Shown piece after piece: positions 46,451-54,722 of a DNA stretch of 64,000 bases (position 1 is its first letter; every line of letters starts with the position of its first letter). Source of the DNA: Sterolibacterium sp964437515 (lineage in GTDB: Bacteria > Pseudomonadota > Gammaproteobacteria > Burkholderiales > Rhodocyclaceae); contig CAYTHB010000001.1 of NCBI GenBank assembly GCA_964437515.1, positions 88,329 to 152,328 on the forward strand, written 5' to 3'. The notes beneath the pieces are model-generated. The model was not told the origin of the DNA. It saw nothing but the letters and a program-made list of their open reading frames with translations, and ran no database searches. The position numbers were made by a program, and so were the translations under genes.

Positions 46451-47680
46451 ATGAACACACATGCTCCCCTCGCAGGCTTGCGCATCATTGAAAGCTCTAT
46501 CCTCGGCCCGGCCGCCATTACCACCGCGCTGGTCGATCTGGGCGCCGAAGTCATCAAAGTCGAATCGCCGTCGGGTGACTACATCCGCGAAATGACTTGG
46601 CCGATCATCGAGGGTACGTCCTTGATGCACTACCACCTCAATCGGGGCAAGAAGAGCATCACGCTGGATCTCAAGCAGGAAGAGGCGCGGCAGATTTACC
46701 GCGACCTGGTGAAGGATGCCGATGTGGTGATCGAAGCCTCCAAGCCCGGCGCATTGGCGAAGTATGGTCTGGGCTATGAGGATCTGAAAAAGATCAATCC
46801 GAAAATCGTCTTCTGCACCGTGTCGGGTTACGGCATGACCGGCCCCTACCGCGACATGCCTTCGCATGGCATCGCCTACGACACCTGGGCAGGTACGGTG
46901 ACCCCCGCGTATGACGAGGAAGGCTTTTGCTACATCCCCGAGCATGTCAGTATCGGTATCAATGCTGCGCCGCTGTTTGGTGGCCTGGGTGTGCTCGCCG
47001 GGGTGATTCGTGCGCGCGCCACCGGTGAAGGTTGCTTCATGGAGCTGGCACAGTCCGATGCCGCCGCAGCTTTTGACTGGTATCGCAGCGAAAGCTATAT
47101 GGCCTATGCGCGCCCCGAAGAGATCGTGACCGGCAACAAGTCCGACGGCTACAAACGTCGCCCGGTGGCCACGGCGGGAATGAAGGAAGGCGTGCGCTAT
47201 CAGATGTATGCATCGAAGGATGGCCATGTCCTGTTCATGGCTTCGGAACAGGCCTTCTGGAAGAATTTCTGCGAAGGGTTGGGGCGCGGTGATCTGTTTG
47301 AAAAATGGCCGGGCTCCAAGTTTGCCGACCATGCGCGCGGCAATCGCGAGTTGCAAGTGGCGTTGCGTGATATTTTCAAGACCAAGACCACCAAGGAATG
47401 GCTGGAGTTTGGCATCAAGGCGAATACGCCGCTGGCTCCTGTCAATACGCCGAAAAATATCGTTGAAGATCCGCAGTTCCAGGATCGCTTCAAGGTTTTG
47501 CCGCACGAGCAGCTGGGCGCGGATATGCTTGGTTTTCCGGTGCAGTTCGTCGGCGAAACCCTGCCCGCACCGTTCAAGGCACCGACGGTGGGGCAACACA
47601 GCGATGAAGTGCTGAGTCAGGTGTTGGGTTACGACGCGGCGAAAATTGCGGCGATCAAGGCGAACAAAGTCTTGGGTTGA
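46451..47680 (+). CDS. Family III CoA-transferase (CaiB/BaiF), copy 1
   Basis: A 409-residue protein of the formyl-CoA transferase fold, two interlocked chains in the known members. N-terminal LVDLGAEVIKVESPSGD and VSGYGMTGPYRD are family motifs. At the catalytic position (Asp169 in Frc) it has an aspartate, in ELAQSDAAAAF. Such enzymes move CoA between carboxylic acids or, in the racemase branch, epimerise 2-methylacyl-CoA. The ATG at 46451 follows a GAGGA; an upstream start in the same frame is unlikely. A strong hairpin terminator follows. Confidence 0.88.
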   Translation: MNTHAPLAGLRIIESSILGPAAITTALVDLGAEVIKVESPSGDYIREMTWPIIEGTSLMHYHLNRGKKSITLDLKQEEARQIYRDLVKDADVVIEASKPGALAKYGLGYEDLKKINPKIVFCTVSGYGMTGPYRDMPSHGIAYDTWAGTVTPAYDEEGFCYIPEHVSIGINAAPLFGGLGVLAGVIRARATGEGCFMELAQSDAAAAFDWYRSESYMAYARPEEIVTGNKSDGYKRRPVATAGMKEGVRYQMYASKDGHVLFMASEQAFWKNFCEGLGRGDLFEKWPGSKFADHARGNRELQVALRDIFKTKTTKEWLEFGIKANTPLAPVNTPKNIVEDPQFQDRFKVLPHEQLGADMLGFPVQFVGETLPAPFKAPTVGQHSDEVLSQVLGYDAAKIAAIKANKVLG

Positions 47681-47714
47681 ATGTCCGCCGGGCGTGGACG
47701 CTTCTGAATCCAAT

Positions 47715-47764
47715 GTGGCCATTTGCGATGCCCTGCGGGCATCACGCAGGAATGGCCACTTTTC
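47715..47764 (+). terminator. Two-tier hairpin with T-run after CoA-transferase copy 1
   Basis: GTGGCCATT (47715-47723) pairs perfectly with AATGGCCAC (47751-47759). Inside it GATGCCC pairs with GGGCATC. TTTT follows the outer arm. This is a strong intrinsic terminator in the + direction, so the genes from 47826 onward probably need their own promoter. Confidence 0.72.
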
Positions 47765-47825
47765 TACAATGAACTGCTGAACTGGGCGTTTCTGCCCACT
47801 AGCCCACCATACAGGGAGTCGAGCG

Positions 47826-49007
47826 ATGGATTTTGAATTTTCCAAGGATGAGCAGCAGTTTTTGCGTGAAGTCGATGCGTTCCTGAAAGAGAACAACGAC
47901 ATCAAATACATGGATGTTTCGCGCGAGAACATGGCGCAGGTGTGCGACACACCGGAGCGCCGCGAGTTCACTGCGAAGATGGCGAAGAAGGGCTGGTTGG
48001 GCATCACCTGGCCGAAGGCGTATGGCGGTCAGGACGGCGAAGGCTTTTACGAATATCTGCTCAACGAGAAACTCTCGGCATTCGGCGCGCCGCAGATCGG
48101 CAAGGGTGTGGGCATCATCGGCAAGACGCTGATTAACGTCGGCTCGGAAAAGCTCAAGCAGGAATTCCTGCCGCAGATTCTCGATGCCAAGATCGAGTTT
48201 GCCGTGGGTTATTCCGAACCGAGCGCAGGCTCTGATGCCGCGGCGATGAAGCTCAAGGCCGAACGCAAGGATGATGGCTGGCTGCTCAACGGTCAGAAAG
48301 TGTTCACCACCTCGGCGCACTTCGCCGACTGGTACTGGGTGGGCGCGCGCACTGATCCGACCGCCAAGAAACACCACGGCATTTCGCTGTTCTTGATCCG
48401 CATGGACGACCCCGGTCTGACCATCCATCCGATGTACACCATGGGCGGCGAGCGCACCAATGCGGTGTTCTTCGACAATGTGTTTGTGCATGACGACTAC
48501 CGTGTCGGCGAGCTCAACAAGGGTTTCCAGTACATCGCCGAAGCCCTCGATATCGAACGTTTCTCGATGTTCACCTTCTCGCCGATCCGTGGCCGTATGC
48601 AGGTGCTCGCCGATTACGTGAAGACTGCCACGCGTGATGGCAAGCCTTTGCGCGATGATCCCGTGATCCGCCAGAAGGTCGCGCAACTGGCGACCGAATG
48701 TGAGGTGGCGCGTATGCTCGGCGTGCGCTTCGTCGATGCCGCACTCAACAGCACCAAGACGCCGACGGTCGAAGCCTCGCACTACAAGCTGTATGCCACC
48801 GAGCTATCGCGCCGCCTCGCCGATGCGACGATGGATATCGTCGGCCCCGGCGCGCAGCTGGCCTTGCGTACCGAAGATGCGCCGATCAAGGGGCGCGCCG
48901 AGAGCTGCTACACCTACACGGTGATCGACACCATCGGTGGCGGTTCGTCGGAAGTACAGCGCAACATCATCGCCACCCGCGGCCTCGGTCTGCCGCGTAA
49001 TTTCTGA
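47826..49007 (+). CDS. Acyl-CoA dehydrogenase, canonical subunit
   Basis: A 393-residue FAD-dependent acyl-CoA dehydrogenase. The flavin/substrate motif GYSEPSAGSDAAAMK and VFTTSAHFADWYWVGART are typical. The C-terminal GGGSSEVQRNIIA replaces the YEGT-type end that carries the base in short and medium chain enzymes. It introduces a 2,3-double bond into a CoA ester. Together with the degenerate partner at 51484 it may form a mixed tetramer, as known for steroid-degrading FadE pairs (inference). Confidence 0.92.
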   Translation: MDFEFSKDEQQFLREVDAFLKENNDIKYMDVSRENMAQVCDTPERREFTAKMAKKGWLGITWPKAYGGQDGEGFYEYLLNEKLSAFGAPQIGKGVGIIGKTLINVGSEKLKQEFLPQILDAKIEFAVGYSEPSAGSDAAAMKLKAERKDDGWLLNGQKVFTTSAHFADWYWVGARTDPTAKKHHGISLFLIRMDDPGLTIHPMYTMGGERTNAVFFDNVFVHDDYRVGELNKGFQYIAEALDIERFSMFTFSPIRGRMQVLADYVKTATRDGKPLRDDPVIRQKVAQLATECEVARMLGVRFVDAALNSTKTPTVEASHYKLYATELSRRLADATMDIVGPGAQLALRTEDAPIKGRAESCYTYTVIDTIGGGSSEVQRNIIATRGLGLPRNF

Positions 49008-49020
49008 GCCGGGTATTTCG

Positions 49021-50181
49021 ATGTCATTTCTTCAGGGTTACAACGTCCTCGATCTCGCCAGTGTCGGCCCCGCCGCACGCGCTTCGCGCATCCTTGCCGA
49101 CTATGGCATGAACATCATCAAGGTCGCCCCCGTGGCGGCCAAGGGTGCCAAGCAGATCGACCCGGTATTCCACGCCTATGGCGCGGGACGCGGCACACAG
49201 AAGATTCGTGTCGACCTCAAGTCGGATGCGGGGCGTGAGGCTATCCTCAAGCTCGCCCAAAGCGTCGATGTGGTCATCGAAAGCTATCGCCCCGGCGTGG
49301 CTGCGCGACTGGGTGTGGGTTATGAAGACCTGAAAAAGGTTAATCCGAAAATCGTCTATTGTTCGACCAGTGGTTATGGGCAGGATGGCCCGTATGCCCA
49401 GTGGGTCGGGCATGACATCAATTATCTGGCGGTGGGCGGCTTCCTCGGTTGCAGCGGGCGCGACGCGGAAGGCAAGCCAGCGATTCCGGGGGCGACGGTG
49501 GCGGACAGCGCGGGCGGTGGCATGCATGCCGCCTTGTCGATTATCGCCGCGCTGCTCAAGGCCGAAAAAACCGGCAATGGCTCCTATCTCGATGTGTCGA
49601 TCACCGACGGCGTGCTCAACCTGATGTCGCTGTATCTCGATCAGTATCTGGCGACCGGCGAAGAGACCAAACCGAATAATGCGGTGCTCACCGGCAAATA
49701 TGCCTGGTATGGCATTTACACCTGTCAGGATGGCCAACACATTTCCGTGGGCGCAATCGAAGGCCACTTCTTCAAGAATCTGTGTCGCCTGCTCGAACTC
49801 GAACAATTCAGTGGCAGCCAGTACGATGCCGCGCAGCAGGAAGCCATGCGCGCGGCGTTTGCCCAGCGTTTCCTGACGAAATCACGCGATGCCTGGGTGG
49901 AACTGCTGGCGGGCGCAGACACCTGCACCGCGCCGGTGTTGTCGATCGCCGAAGTCACCGAGAATGCCCATCTGCGCGCACGGCAGACCTTCATGAATGC
50001 GCGTCATCCCGAGAAAGGCGCGTTCGAACAGTTGAGCGCGATCCTCGCCGGTGGCGAGCGTCAGCAAGCCGAGCATCAAGTGCGTCCGGCGGGTGAGACG
50101 GATAGCGAAGCCGTATTTGCTCGTGCTGGTTTTTCTGCGGCTGAGATTGCCGCCTTGAAAAACAGCGGCGCGCTGGAATAA
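49021..50181 (+). CDS. Family III CoA-transferase (CaiB/BaiF), copy 2
   Basis: A 386-residue CaiB/BaiF protein, similar to copy 1 over the stretch DLKKVNPKIVYCSTSGYGQ. The catalytic position again has aspartate, in YLDVSITDGVLNLM. It starts with MSFLQGYNVLDLASVGPAARASR-like hydrophobic residues after a 13-base gap from the dehydrogenase gene. It is followed 11 bases later by the hydratase pair, so it probably belongs to the same transcript. Substrate is unknown. Confidence 0.87.
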   Translation: MSFLQGYNVLDLASVGPAARASRILADYGMNIIKVAPVAAKGAKQIDPVFHAYGAGRGTQKIRVDLKSDAGREAILKLAQSVDVVIESYRPGVAARLGVGYEDLKKVNPKIVYCSTSGYGQDGPYAQWVGHDINYLAVGGFLGCSGRDAEGKPAIPGATVADSAGGGMHAALSIIAALLKAEKTGNGSYLDVSITDGVLNLMSLYLDQYLATGEETKPNNAVLTGKYAWYGIYTCQDGQHISVGAIEGHFFKNLCRLLELEQFSGSQYDAAQQEAMRAAFAQRFLTKSRDAWVELLAGADTCTAPVLSIAEVTENAHLRARQTFMNARHPEKGAFEQLSAILAGGERQQAEHQVRPAGETDSEAVFARAGFSAAEIAALKNSGALE

Positions 50182-50192
50182 GGGAAATAAAA

Positions 50193-50729
50193 ATGGCAAC
50201 TGAATATCCGCCCTCGGCGAGCGACCTGCCTTCTGAAGTGCTGGCCTTGATCGGTAAGGCGCAGTACGAGGAGCAGACCGAGTTTCCCATCGAACAGGGC
50301 TATGTGTTGAGTAGTTGCGCTTCGGCGCAGAACGGCAATCCGCTCTACTGGCAGCCCGCGGTGGCGCAGGAGCTGACGGGGGGGGCGATTGCTCCACCCT
50401 CCATGTTGTCGGTCTGGTTTCGGCCGCACCACTGGGCACCGGGCGCGACGGAGGAGCGCACCGCGCTGATGACCCACTTTGATCTCAAGCGCTTGCTGGA
50501 ACTGCCCGAAGCCGTGGTTGCCAGCAACGAAACCGTGTTCGGTGAGCCGGTGCGCATGGGTGATGTGCTGACTATCCGGCAGATCGTGCGCAACGTCGGC
50601 GAATTGAAAGATACCAAGCTCGGTCGTGGGCGGTTCTGGACGATCGATGTGGAAACCGTCAATCAACGTGGCGAGTGGGTGGGTACGGATACCTACACCT
50701 GTCTGGGCTATCGAAAGGCGGGGCAGTGA
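50193..50729 (+). CDS. MaoC-fold hydratase, degenerate (FAS1-like N) subunit
   Basis: A 178-residue single hot-dog domain of the FAS1-like dehydratase (MaoC N-terminal) type. At the place of the R-hydratase signature it reads SAQNGNPLYW, so the catalytic Asp is Asn and the His is Tyr. It is therefore likely to be a structural or substrate-binding half. The partner with the active residues begins two bases after its stop. Heteromeric MaoC pairs such as ChsH1-ChsH2 act on bulky steroid side-chain enoyl-CoAs (family knowledge). Confidence 0.8.
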   Translation: MATEYPPSASDLPSEVLALIGKAQYEEQTEFPIEQGYVLSSCASAQNGNPLYWQPAVAQELTGGAIAPPSMLSVWFRPHHWAPGATEERTALMTHFDLKRLLELPEAVVASNETVFGEPVRMGDVLTIRQIVRNVGELKDTKLGRGRFWTIDVETVNQRGEWVGTDTYTCLGYRKAGQ

Positions 50730-50731
50730 AC

Positions 50732-51205
50732 ATGAAAAATCTGACGCTAAACGAGATCAAGGAAGGCGCGAGCCTGCCGCCCTTGAGTCATGAGGTGACA
50801 GCGACCACCGTCGTGCTCGGTGCGCTGGCGAGCCGTGACTGGCGACCCATGCACCATGACAAGGACTTCGCGGTGAACCGTAATGGCATCCGCGATATCT
50901 TCATCAACACGCCGACCAATGCCGCTTGGTTCGAACGCTACATCACCGACTGGACGGGGCCGAAAGGCCGTCTGGGACGCATCAAGTTCAAGATGAAAAG
51001 CTCGGTCTTCCCTGGCGACACCATGACTTTCAGTGGCAGCGTGGTCAAGACCGGCACGGATGACGCGGGTTGTGGCTGGGTTGATCTGAAGCTGGCGGTT
51101 TCCGTGGGCGACAAGGTGGCCACCGAATGTGATGCGCGTGTGGCCATCCCGCTGGATGACAATGACAACCCCTGGCAACGGCGCGGTGAACGCTGGAAAC
51201 CCTGA
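50732..51205 (+). CDS. MaoC-fold enoyl-CoA hydratase, catalytic subunit
   Basis: A 157-residue hot-dog protein with the hydratase-2 signature intact in SRDWRPMHHDKDFA (Asp and His present). The SSVFPGDTMTFSGSVVKTG segment is typical of MaoC C-terminal domains. It should hydrate a 2-enoyl-CoA together with the upstream degenerate subunit. ATG 50732 starts the conserved domain two bases after the preceding stop. It closes the first half of the cluster. Confidence 0.82.
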   Translation: MKNLTLNEIKEGASLPPLSHEVTATTVVLGALASRDWRPMHHDKDFAVNRNGIRDIFINTPTNAAWFERYITDWTGPKGRLGRIKFKMKSSVFPGDTMTFSGSVVKTGTDDAGCGWVDLKLAVSVGDKVATECDARVAIPLDDNDNPWQRRGERWKP

Positions 51206-51316
51206 CGCGCCGCCCCTGTTTCACGATATTGACTGATTTAACGATCATGGTAGCCATCTCCACCCTCAGAGGATGAAATAATCGTTACCCGATACGCCCA
51301 CCCCACCCATCCCCCA

Positions 51317-51398
51317 CGGACGGCTTTGCACAGCCGTCCGGCTTCGGCGGCACGGAGCAGTGCTCCGTGAAACCCCGCCTACGCCCCCTCAAGGGGCG
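51317..51398. repeat. Three successive perfect hairpins in the gap before acyl-CoA dehydrogenase 2
   Basis: Hairpin 1: CGGACGGCT/AGCCGTCCG, 51317-51340, 9-bp stem. Hairpin 2: CACGGAGCA/TGCTCCGTG with one central base, 51351-51369. Hairpin 3: CGCCCC/GGGGCG, 51382-51398. No T-run follows any of them. The 52-bp repeat copy B starts 13 bases later. The whole gap could be a REP/BIME-like element or a structured leader. Confidence 0.7.
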
Positions 51399-51411
51399 GC
51401 TACTGATTGGT

Positions 51412-51463
51412 TCGCTACGCTCAAAGTTTCAACCCGACTCTGATTTTTGTATTTCACGCTAAC
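51412..51463. repeat. 52-bp intergenic repeat element, copy B
   Basis: Matches copy A (16478-16529) at 49 of 52 positions, ungapped and in the same orientation. It ends 20 bases before the ATG of the second acyl-CoA dehydrogenase gene. Differences are two adjacent transitions in the middle of the first half and one transition in the TTTTT-ATATTT tract. Confidence 0.75.
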
Positions 51464-51483
51464 TCCTATACAAGAGGCTATCC

Positions 51484-52644
51484 ATGGATCTCAAGTTTAC
51501 CGACGAACAAAACATGTTCCGCGACATGACCCGCGATCTTTGTGCTGATTACAGCACGATGGCGGTGGTGCGTAAGATGGAAAACGATCCGCTCGGCATC
51601 CCCGAGTTGTGGGAAAAGATGCAGGAAACCGGGCTGACCGGCGTGCTGGTTGCGGAAGAATTCGGCGGCATGAGTCTGGGCATGCTCGACTGCGCGGTGA
51701 TTTACGAAGAGCTCGGTCGCACACTGGCACCGACCCCGCATTTCTCTACTTCGGTGATGAGCGCGCTGGTGCTGGGCAAGGCCGGTAGTGCCGCGCAGAA
51801 GCAGGACATTCTCACGAAGATTGCCAGCGGCGAAATCATCGTCGTGCCGGCATGGATGGAGCCGGATAACGGCTACGGCCCGAACGGTGTGCAGATGCGC
51901 GCTACGCAGACTGCGGAAGGCTATCGCCTGAACGGCATCAAGCGTCATGTGTTCTACGGCAAGGCAGCGCAAAAGCTGCTGGTGCTGGCGCGTACCGGCG
52001 ACGGCGCGGAAGACATCGACCTGTTGCTGGTGGATACGAATGCGCCCGGCGTGACGCTCGATCAGCAAATGACCATGGCGTATGACACGCAGTATCGCGT
52101 GACTTTTAAGGATGTGCTGGTTCCGGCAGCGAACCGCATTGGTGCTGAAAAGAGTGGCTGGCAAACTTGGAACGCCGCGATGTATCAGGGGGCGATTCTG
52201 CTGGCGGCGTTTGCGGCTGGCGGTGCCAAGCGCGCACTGGAAATCACCGTCGATTACTCCAAGGAACGTCAGCAGTTCGACAAACCGATTGGTGCTTTTC
52301 AGGCACTGGCGCACGACATGGCGGATGCCAGCGCGACCGTCGATGGCGCGCGCATGATGGTGCTTGAAGCCGCGTGGGCAGCTGACGAGGGCAAGGATAT
52401 CGCGCGTCTGTCGCCGATGGCCAAGCAGTTCGCTTGCCGCGCTTTCCGCGAAGTCACCCACATGGCGCAGCAGGTGCATGGCGGCATCGGTTTCACGCTG
52501 GATTACGACATCCAACTGTTCTACCGTCGCGCCAAGCAGCTGCAACTGAACTGGTGGGATAAGAGCTATCTTGACGAACTCATCGCTGCCGATATCCTCG
52601 ACCGCGATCTGCCGCGCACGATACCGGATCCCTTCACGGTTTAA
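51484..52644 (+). CDS. Acyl-CoA dehydrogenase-like protein, degenerate subunit
   Basis: A 386-residue acyl-CoA dehydrogenase fold protein with the family start DLKFTDEQNMFRDMTRD and the C-terminal QVHGGIGFTLDYDIQLFYRR. It lacks the EPxAGSD flavin motif, which is replaced by EPDNGYGPNG, and it lacks the GT/GG-S-E-x-Q end. It resembles the partner subunits of heteromeric dehydrogenases from steroid side-chain degradation. Possible mate of the gene at 47826. It starts after the hairpin/repeat gap. Confidence 0.87.
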   Translation: MDLKFTDEQNMFRDMTRDLCADYSTMAVVRKMENDPLGIPELWEKMQETGLTGVLVAEEFGGMSLGMLDCAVIYEELGRTLAPTPHFSTSVMSALVLGKAGSAAQKQDILTKIASGEIIVVPAWMEPDNGYGPNGVQMRATQTAEGYRLNGIKRHVFYGKAAQKLLVLARTGDGAEDIDLLLVDTNAPGVTLDQQMTMAYDTQYRVTFKDVLVPAANRIGAEKSGWQTWNAAMYQGAILLAAFAAGGAKRALEITVDYSKERQQFDKPIGAFQALAHDMADASATVDGARMMVLEAAWAADEGKDIARLSPMAKQFACRAFREVTHMAQQVHGGIGFTLDYDIQLFYRRAKQLQLNWWDKSYLDELIAADILDRDLPRTIPDPFTV

Positions 52645-52686
52645 GCCTAGGTTTTAACGCGCAGCTGCACGGTTACCGGCGGCGGT

Positions 52687-53448
52687 ATGGGCAAGCCCAA
52701 TCCGGATTATGGCTCGGGCATCTTCCGTCGCCGCTTGCACTGGCGCGCCTTGCCGGGGCGTGTCGAGGTTGCGCTGGAAGACAGCAATCACGGCTTTCGT
52801 TTGCAGCTGGCGCATGACGGCCAGCGCATTACGCAAGTGTTCGCCGAACCGTTACGCTTTCCGTTCACCACCTGCCCGGAAGCCGTCGCGCAGGTGCAAG
52901 TTTTGCTGGGACTGGAGCTGACCGCCGTGGCGGAACAACGCGCCGCCTTGCCACAAGCAACAAACTGCACGCATCTGATCGACATGGCCTTGCTGGCCGC
53001 AGCCCATGCGGCGGATGTTGGCACTGAGCGACTGTACGACATTGCCGTGACGGATGAGTGTGAGGGCATCACCCAGGCGCGCATCGCTTGTGACGGGCAG
53101 CTTGTGCATGAATGGGCGATTCGTGCCCATGTCATTGAAACACCGCCCAGCTTCGCCGGTCGTCCCGCCATGCGCGGCTTTTATGCCTGGGTGGTGGATG
53201 AGCTGGAGGGCATGGCGCGCGAAGCGGCGCAGGCCTTGCAGCGGGGTTATTTTATTGCCCAGAGCCGTCGCTGGAACACGCGGCCGATCGAGGAACATCC
53301 GGCGAGCACTGACGGCATCGCTGTTGGGGCGTGCTATTCGTACAATACGGGGGCAGTGGAACGTGCCTTGCGGATTAACGGTTCAGTACGCGATTGCACG
53401 GCAGGCGCGGAGCAGTTGCTGAAATTTTTGCAAACGAAACCTGATTAA
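52687..53448 (+). CDS. DUF2889-like protein of the CoA-ester cluster
   Basis: A 253-residue soluble protein with no membrane segment. It begins YGSGIFRRRLHWRALPGRV and has a conserved-looking ATNCTHLIDMALLAAAHA segment in the middle with a Cys-Thr-His-Leu motif. The pattern resembles DUF2889 family members, which are seen near acyl-CoA metabolism genes and lack a known reaction. The link to DUF2889 is from memory of the pattern and is moderate. It lies between dehydrogenase 2 and CoA-transferase 3, with short gaps. Confidence 0.6.
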   Translation: MGKPNPDYGSGIFRRRLHWRALPGRVEVALEDSNHGFRLQLAHDGQRITQVFAEPLRFPFTTCPEAVAQVQVLLGLELTAVAEQRAALPQATNCTHLIDMALLAAAHAADVGTERLYDIAVTDECEGITQARIACDGQLVHEWAIRAHVIETPPSFAGRPAMRGFYAWVVDELEGMAREAAQALQRGYFIAQSRRWNTRPIEEHPASTDGIAVGACYSYNTGAVERALRINGSVRDCTAGAEQLLKFLQTKPD

Positions 53449-53480
53449 CGCAAGTTTTTAAGTTGAGACTTGGAGGTTCA

Positions 53481-54704
53481 ATGACTGACACAAGAAAACC
53501 CGGCGCACTGGCCGGTATCAAGGTGCTTGAATTCGGCCAGATGGTGTCTGCACCGTTCTGTGCCAAGCTGTTTGGCGATTATGGTGCTGAAGTCATCAAG
53601 GTTGAGTCGCCTGCGGGCGATGCCGCGCGGCGTACCGGTCCCTTTCCGCAGGATGTGCCACACCCGGAAAAAAGCGGCCTGTATTTCATCAACAACACCA
53701 GCAAGCGTGGGGTGACCTGCGATGTGCGCACTGAGGCCGGGCGCGCGTTGTTCCTGCGCCTCTTGGCCTGGGCGGATGTGCTGATCGAAAACAATCTGCC
53801 GCAGCAAATGCGTGCCTGGAAGCTGGATTACGCCACACTCAAGGCCGCTAACCCGAAGCTGGTGGTTATCTCCATCACCCCTTACGGCCAGACCGGGCCG
53901 TACAGCGAGTGGAACGGCTACGATCTCAACGCCTATCACCTGACCGGGGCTTCCTCGCGCTACTGCGGTCGGCCGGGTGAAATGCCGCTGGAACACGGCA
54001 CATTTTCCGCCGATTATTTTGGCGCGATTACGGGGGCGACTTGGGGCATGGCGGCCGTGTATGGCCGCGACATCGTCGGTGGTGGGCAGCAGGTGGACGT
54101 ATCGTGCGCCGAAGCGATTGCTGCAGCTTTCATCGGCGGCCAGAACATTGGCGGTTACGCACAGGACGGCATTTTCGATAAGCGCACCGGAGTGGGTATG
54201 CCACAGGGCGCACCGGCCACCATCATGCCCTGCAAGGACGGTCACGTCTGGATGCTGGCACTGGAACCGGGGCAGTGGAACGGCCTGCGCAAGGTGATGG
54301 GCGACCCGGAATGGGCGGATCTGGATATTTTCCAGAACATGAAAACCCGCGCCGAGAATGCGGACGTCATCTACTCCTTCCTCACGGAATGGACGATGGA
54401 ACACACCAAGATGGAAATCCAGGAACAATGTCAGGCGGCTGGTTGCCCGATTACAGCGGTGTATACCGTGGCGGAAGCCGCCGAACAGCCGCATCTCAAG
54501 GCACGCGATTACTTTGTCGATATGGAACATCCTGAGCTAGGCAAGCTGAAGAATCTCGGCGCGCCGTTCAAGTTGCCTGCCAGCCCGGGTAATCCGAGCA
54601 GTCCCGCGCCGCTCTTGGGACAGCATAATGATGAAATCTACGGTGGCCTGCTGGGTCTGTCGGCTGCCGAACTGCAAGCCCTGCGCGTGCAGGGTGCGAT
54701 CTGA
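53481..54704 (+). CDS. Family III CoA-transferase (CaiB/BaiF), copy 3
   Basis: A 407-residue CaiB/BaiF protein with KVLEFGQMVSAPFCAKLFGD, FGDYGAEVIKVESPAGD and ITPYGQTGPYSEW. The position of the catalytic aspartate is occupied by glutamate, in QVDVSCAEAIAAAF. Whether it works alone or with another copy cannot be told. A GGAGGT ribosome site lies just upstream of ATG 53481, the best in the cluster. It is 18 bases from copy 4. Confidence 0.87.
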   Translation: MTDTRKPGALAGIKVLEFGQMVSAPFCAKLFGDYGAEVIKVESPAGDAARRTGPFPQDVPHPEKSGLYFINNTSKRGVTCDVRTEAGRALFLRLLAWADVLIENNLPQQMRAWKLDYATLKAANPKLVVISITPYGQTGPYSEWNGYDLNAYHLTGASSRYCGRPGEMPLEHGTFSADYFGAITGATWGMAAVYGRDIVGGGQQVDVSCAEAIAAAFIGGQNIGGYAQDGIFDKRTGVGMPQGAPATIMPCKDGHVWMLALEPGQWNGLRKVMGDPEWADLDIFQNMKTRAENADVIYSFLTEWTMEHTKMEIQEQCQAAGCPITAVYTVAEAAEQPHLKARDYFVDMEHPELGKLKNLGAPFKLPASPGNPSSPAPLLGQHNDEIYGGLLGLSAAELQALRVQGAI

Positions 54705-54722
54705 ATCGAAAGGGAAGAGCAG

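Noticed and set aside
46331..48007. 558-codon open frame on the minus strand
   Set aside because: It lies wholly opposite the CoA-transferase 1 gene and the start of dehydrogenase 1, both with clear family motifs. The antisense protein has no recognisable features.
53478..54530. 350-codon minus frame opposite CoA-transferase 3
   Set aside because: Shadow of a GC-rich gene, as for similar frames at 47799-48782, 49024-49806 and 51478-52545.
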